Shown here: piece after piece, positions 5,637 through 5,796 of the stretch
Position numbering within the stretch: position 1 is the first letter of the stretch
Layout of the letters: each line of letters opens with the position of its first letter
Source: DATJBC01 sp035515515
Lineage (GTDB): Bacteria > Actinomycetota > Acidimicrobiia > Acidimicrobiales > UBA8190
Assembly: GCA_035515515.1 (NCBI GenBank)
Contig: DATJBC010000305.1
Location: 1-5,796, forward strand
Length of the DNA stretch: 5,796 nucleotides
Direction of reading: 5' to 3'
Made by a program: the position numbers and the translations under genes
Notes under the pieces: model-generated
Database searches by the model: none
What the model saw: the letters and a program-made list of their open reading frames with translations, nothing else
Told to the model about the DNA's origin: nothing

Positions 5637-5796
5637 GTGACGAACCCGACCGGGCCCCTCGTCCCCGCCGACGAGGGTCTGTGCCACCAGATCACCGACA
5701 CCTTCGCCGTGGTCGGCACGAGCGACCTGTCGTGGACGGAGAAGATCTGCGCCATGGCCGCCGCCACCGACGGCAGCCTGCAGCTGGGCTTCGGGC
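5637..5796 (+). CDS. N-terminus of a probable paralogue of the 3300 gene (partial)
   Basis: Only the first 53 residues are in the window; the frame is open at the right edge. The start is a GTG with an ideal ribosome binding site (5625-5630), 34 bp after the kinase stop, so it belongs to the same operon. The sequence DEGLCHQ (12-18) and TSD (28-30) lines up without a gap with DEYPVHQ (6-12) and TSD (22-24) of the 3300 product: the pattern D-E-x3-H-Q-x9-T-S-D is shared with identical spacing. After it, an aligned DG/GG turn and a hydrophobic strand ending in a Gly (DGSLQLGFG, 45-53) match GGVFLVSG (40-47). I therefore read it as a second CrtC/AttH-like (DUF7064/DUF7065-type) protein. The evidence is short, so an unrelated protein cannot be excluded. 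Confidence 0.62.
   Translation, partial: MTNPTGPLVPADEGLCHQITDTFAVVGTSDLSWTEKICAMAAATDGSLQLGFG

Noticed and set aside
5117..5767. Minus-strand 216-residue frame over the kinase 3' end and the last gene
   Set aside because: His/Val/Gly-rich shadow translation with no recognisable domain; the plus-strand genes there have motifs and a good ribosome binding site.

Overview
The window looks like chromosomal DNA from a high-GC actinobacterium. Most of it is about 75% GC by hand counts of sample lines, with strong G/C preference at third codon positions, GTG starts and AGGGGGA/GGAGGA-type ribosome binding sites. The gene families also fit Actinomycetota (a WGDxxxGN-type APH-like kinase, a CrtC/AttH-like protein, an actinobacterial-style MFS carrier). 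The genus cannot be fixed from this sequence; the guess at phylum level is an inference.

Left part (1 to about 1711). This stretch is visibly lower in GC (about 55-67% in sampled lines). It holds one intact-looking minus-strand alpha/beta hydrolase (299-1072) and, upstream of it on the same strand, the C-terminal piece of a PaaI-like hotdog thioesterase (1371-1670). The rest is gene-poor. Two direct copies of a degenerate ~52-bp repeat sit at positions 1-52 and 1661-1711. The right copy coincides with the broken 5' end of the thioesterase and with the change in base composition. This part looks like an acquired and partly decayed accessory segment.

Right part (1767-5796). A minus-strand MFS transporter (1767-3143) is divergent, across a 156-bp intergenic region, from a plus-strand cluster of three genes. 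These are a CrtC/AttH-like beta-rich protein (3300-4427), an APH-like phosphotransferase whose GTG start overlaps the previous stop by 4 bp (4424-5602), and the first 53 codons of a further gene (5637 to the window end). The start of that last gene aligns without gaps to the start of the first gene (DExxxHQ-x9-TSD), so the cluster appears to be paralogue - kinase - paralogue.

Working model (inference): the three-gene operon acts on one small or lipid-like hydroxylated or unsaturated substrate. The two lipocalin-like proteins would bind or convert it, the APH-like protein would phosphorylate a hydroxyl group, and the divergent MFS carrier would move the compound across the membrane. No RNA genes, CRISPR arrays, intact insertion sequences or transposase genes were seen.
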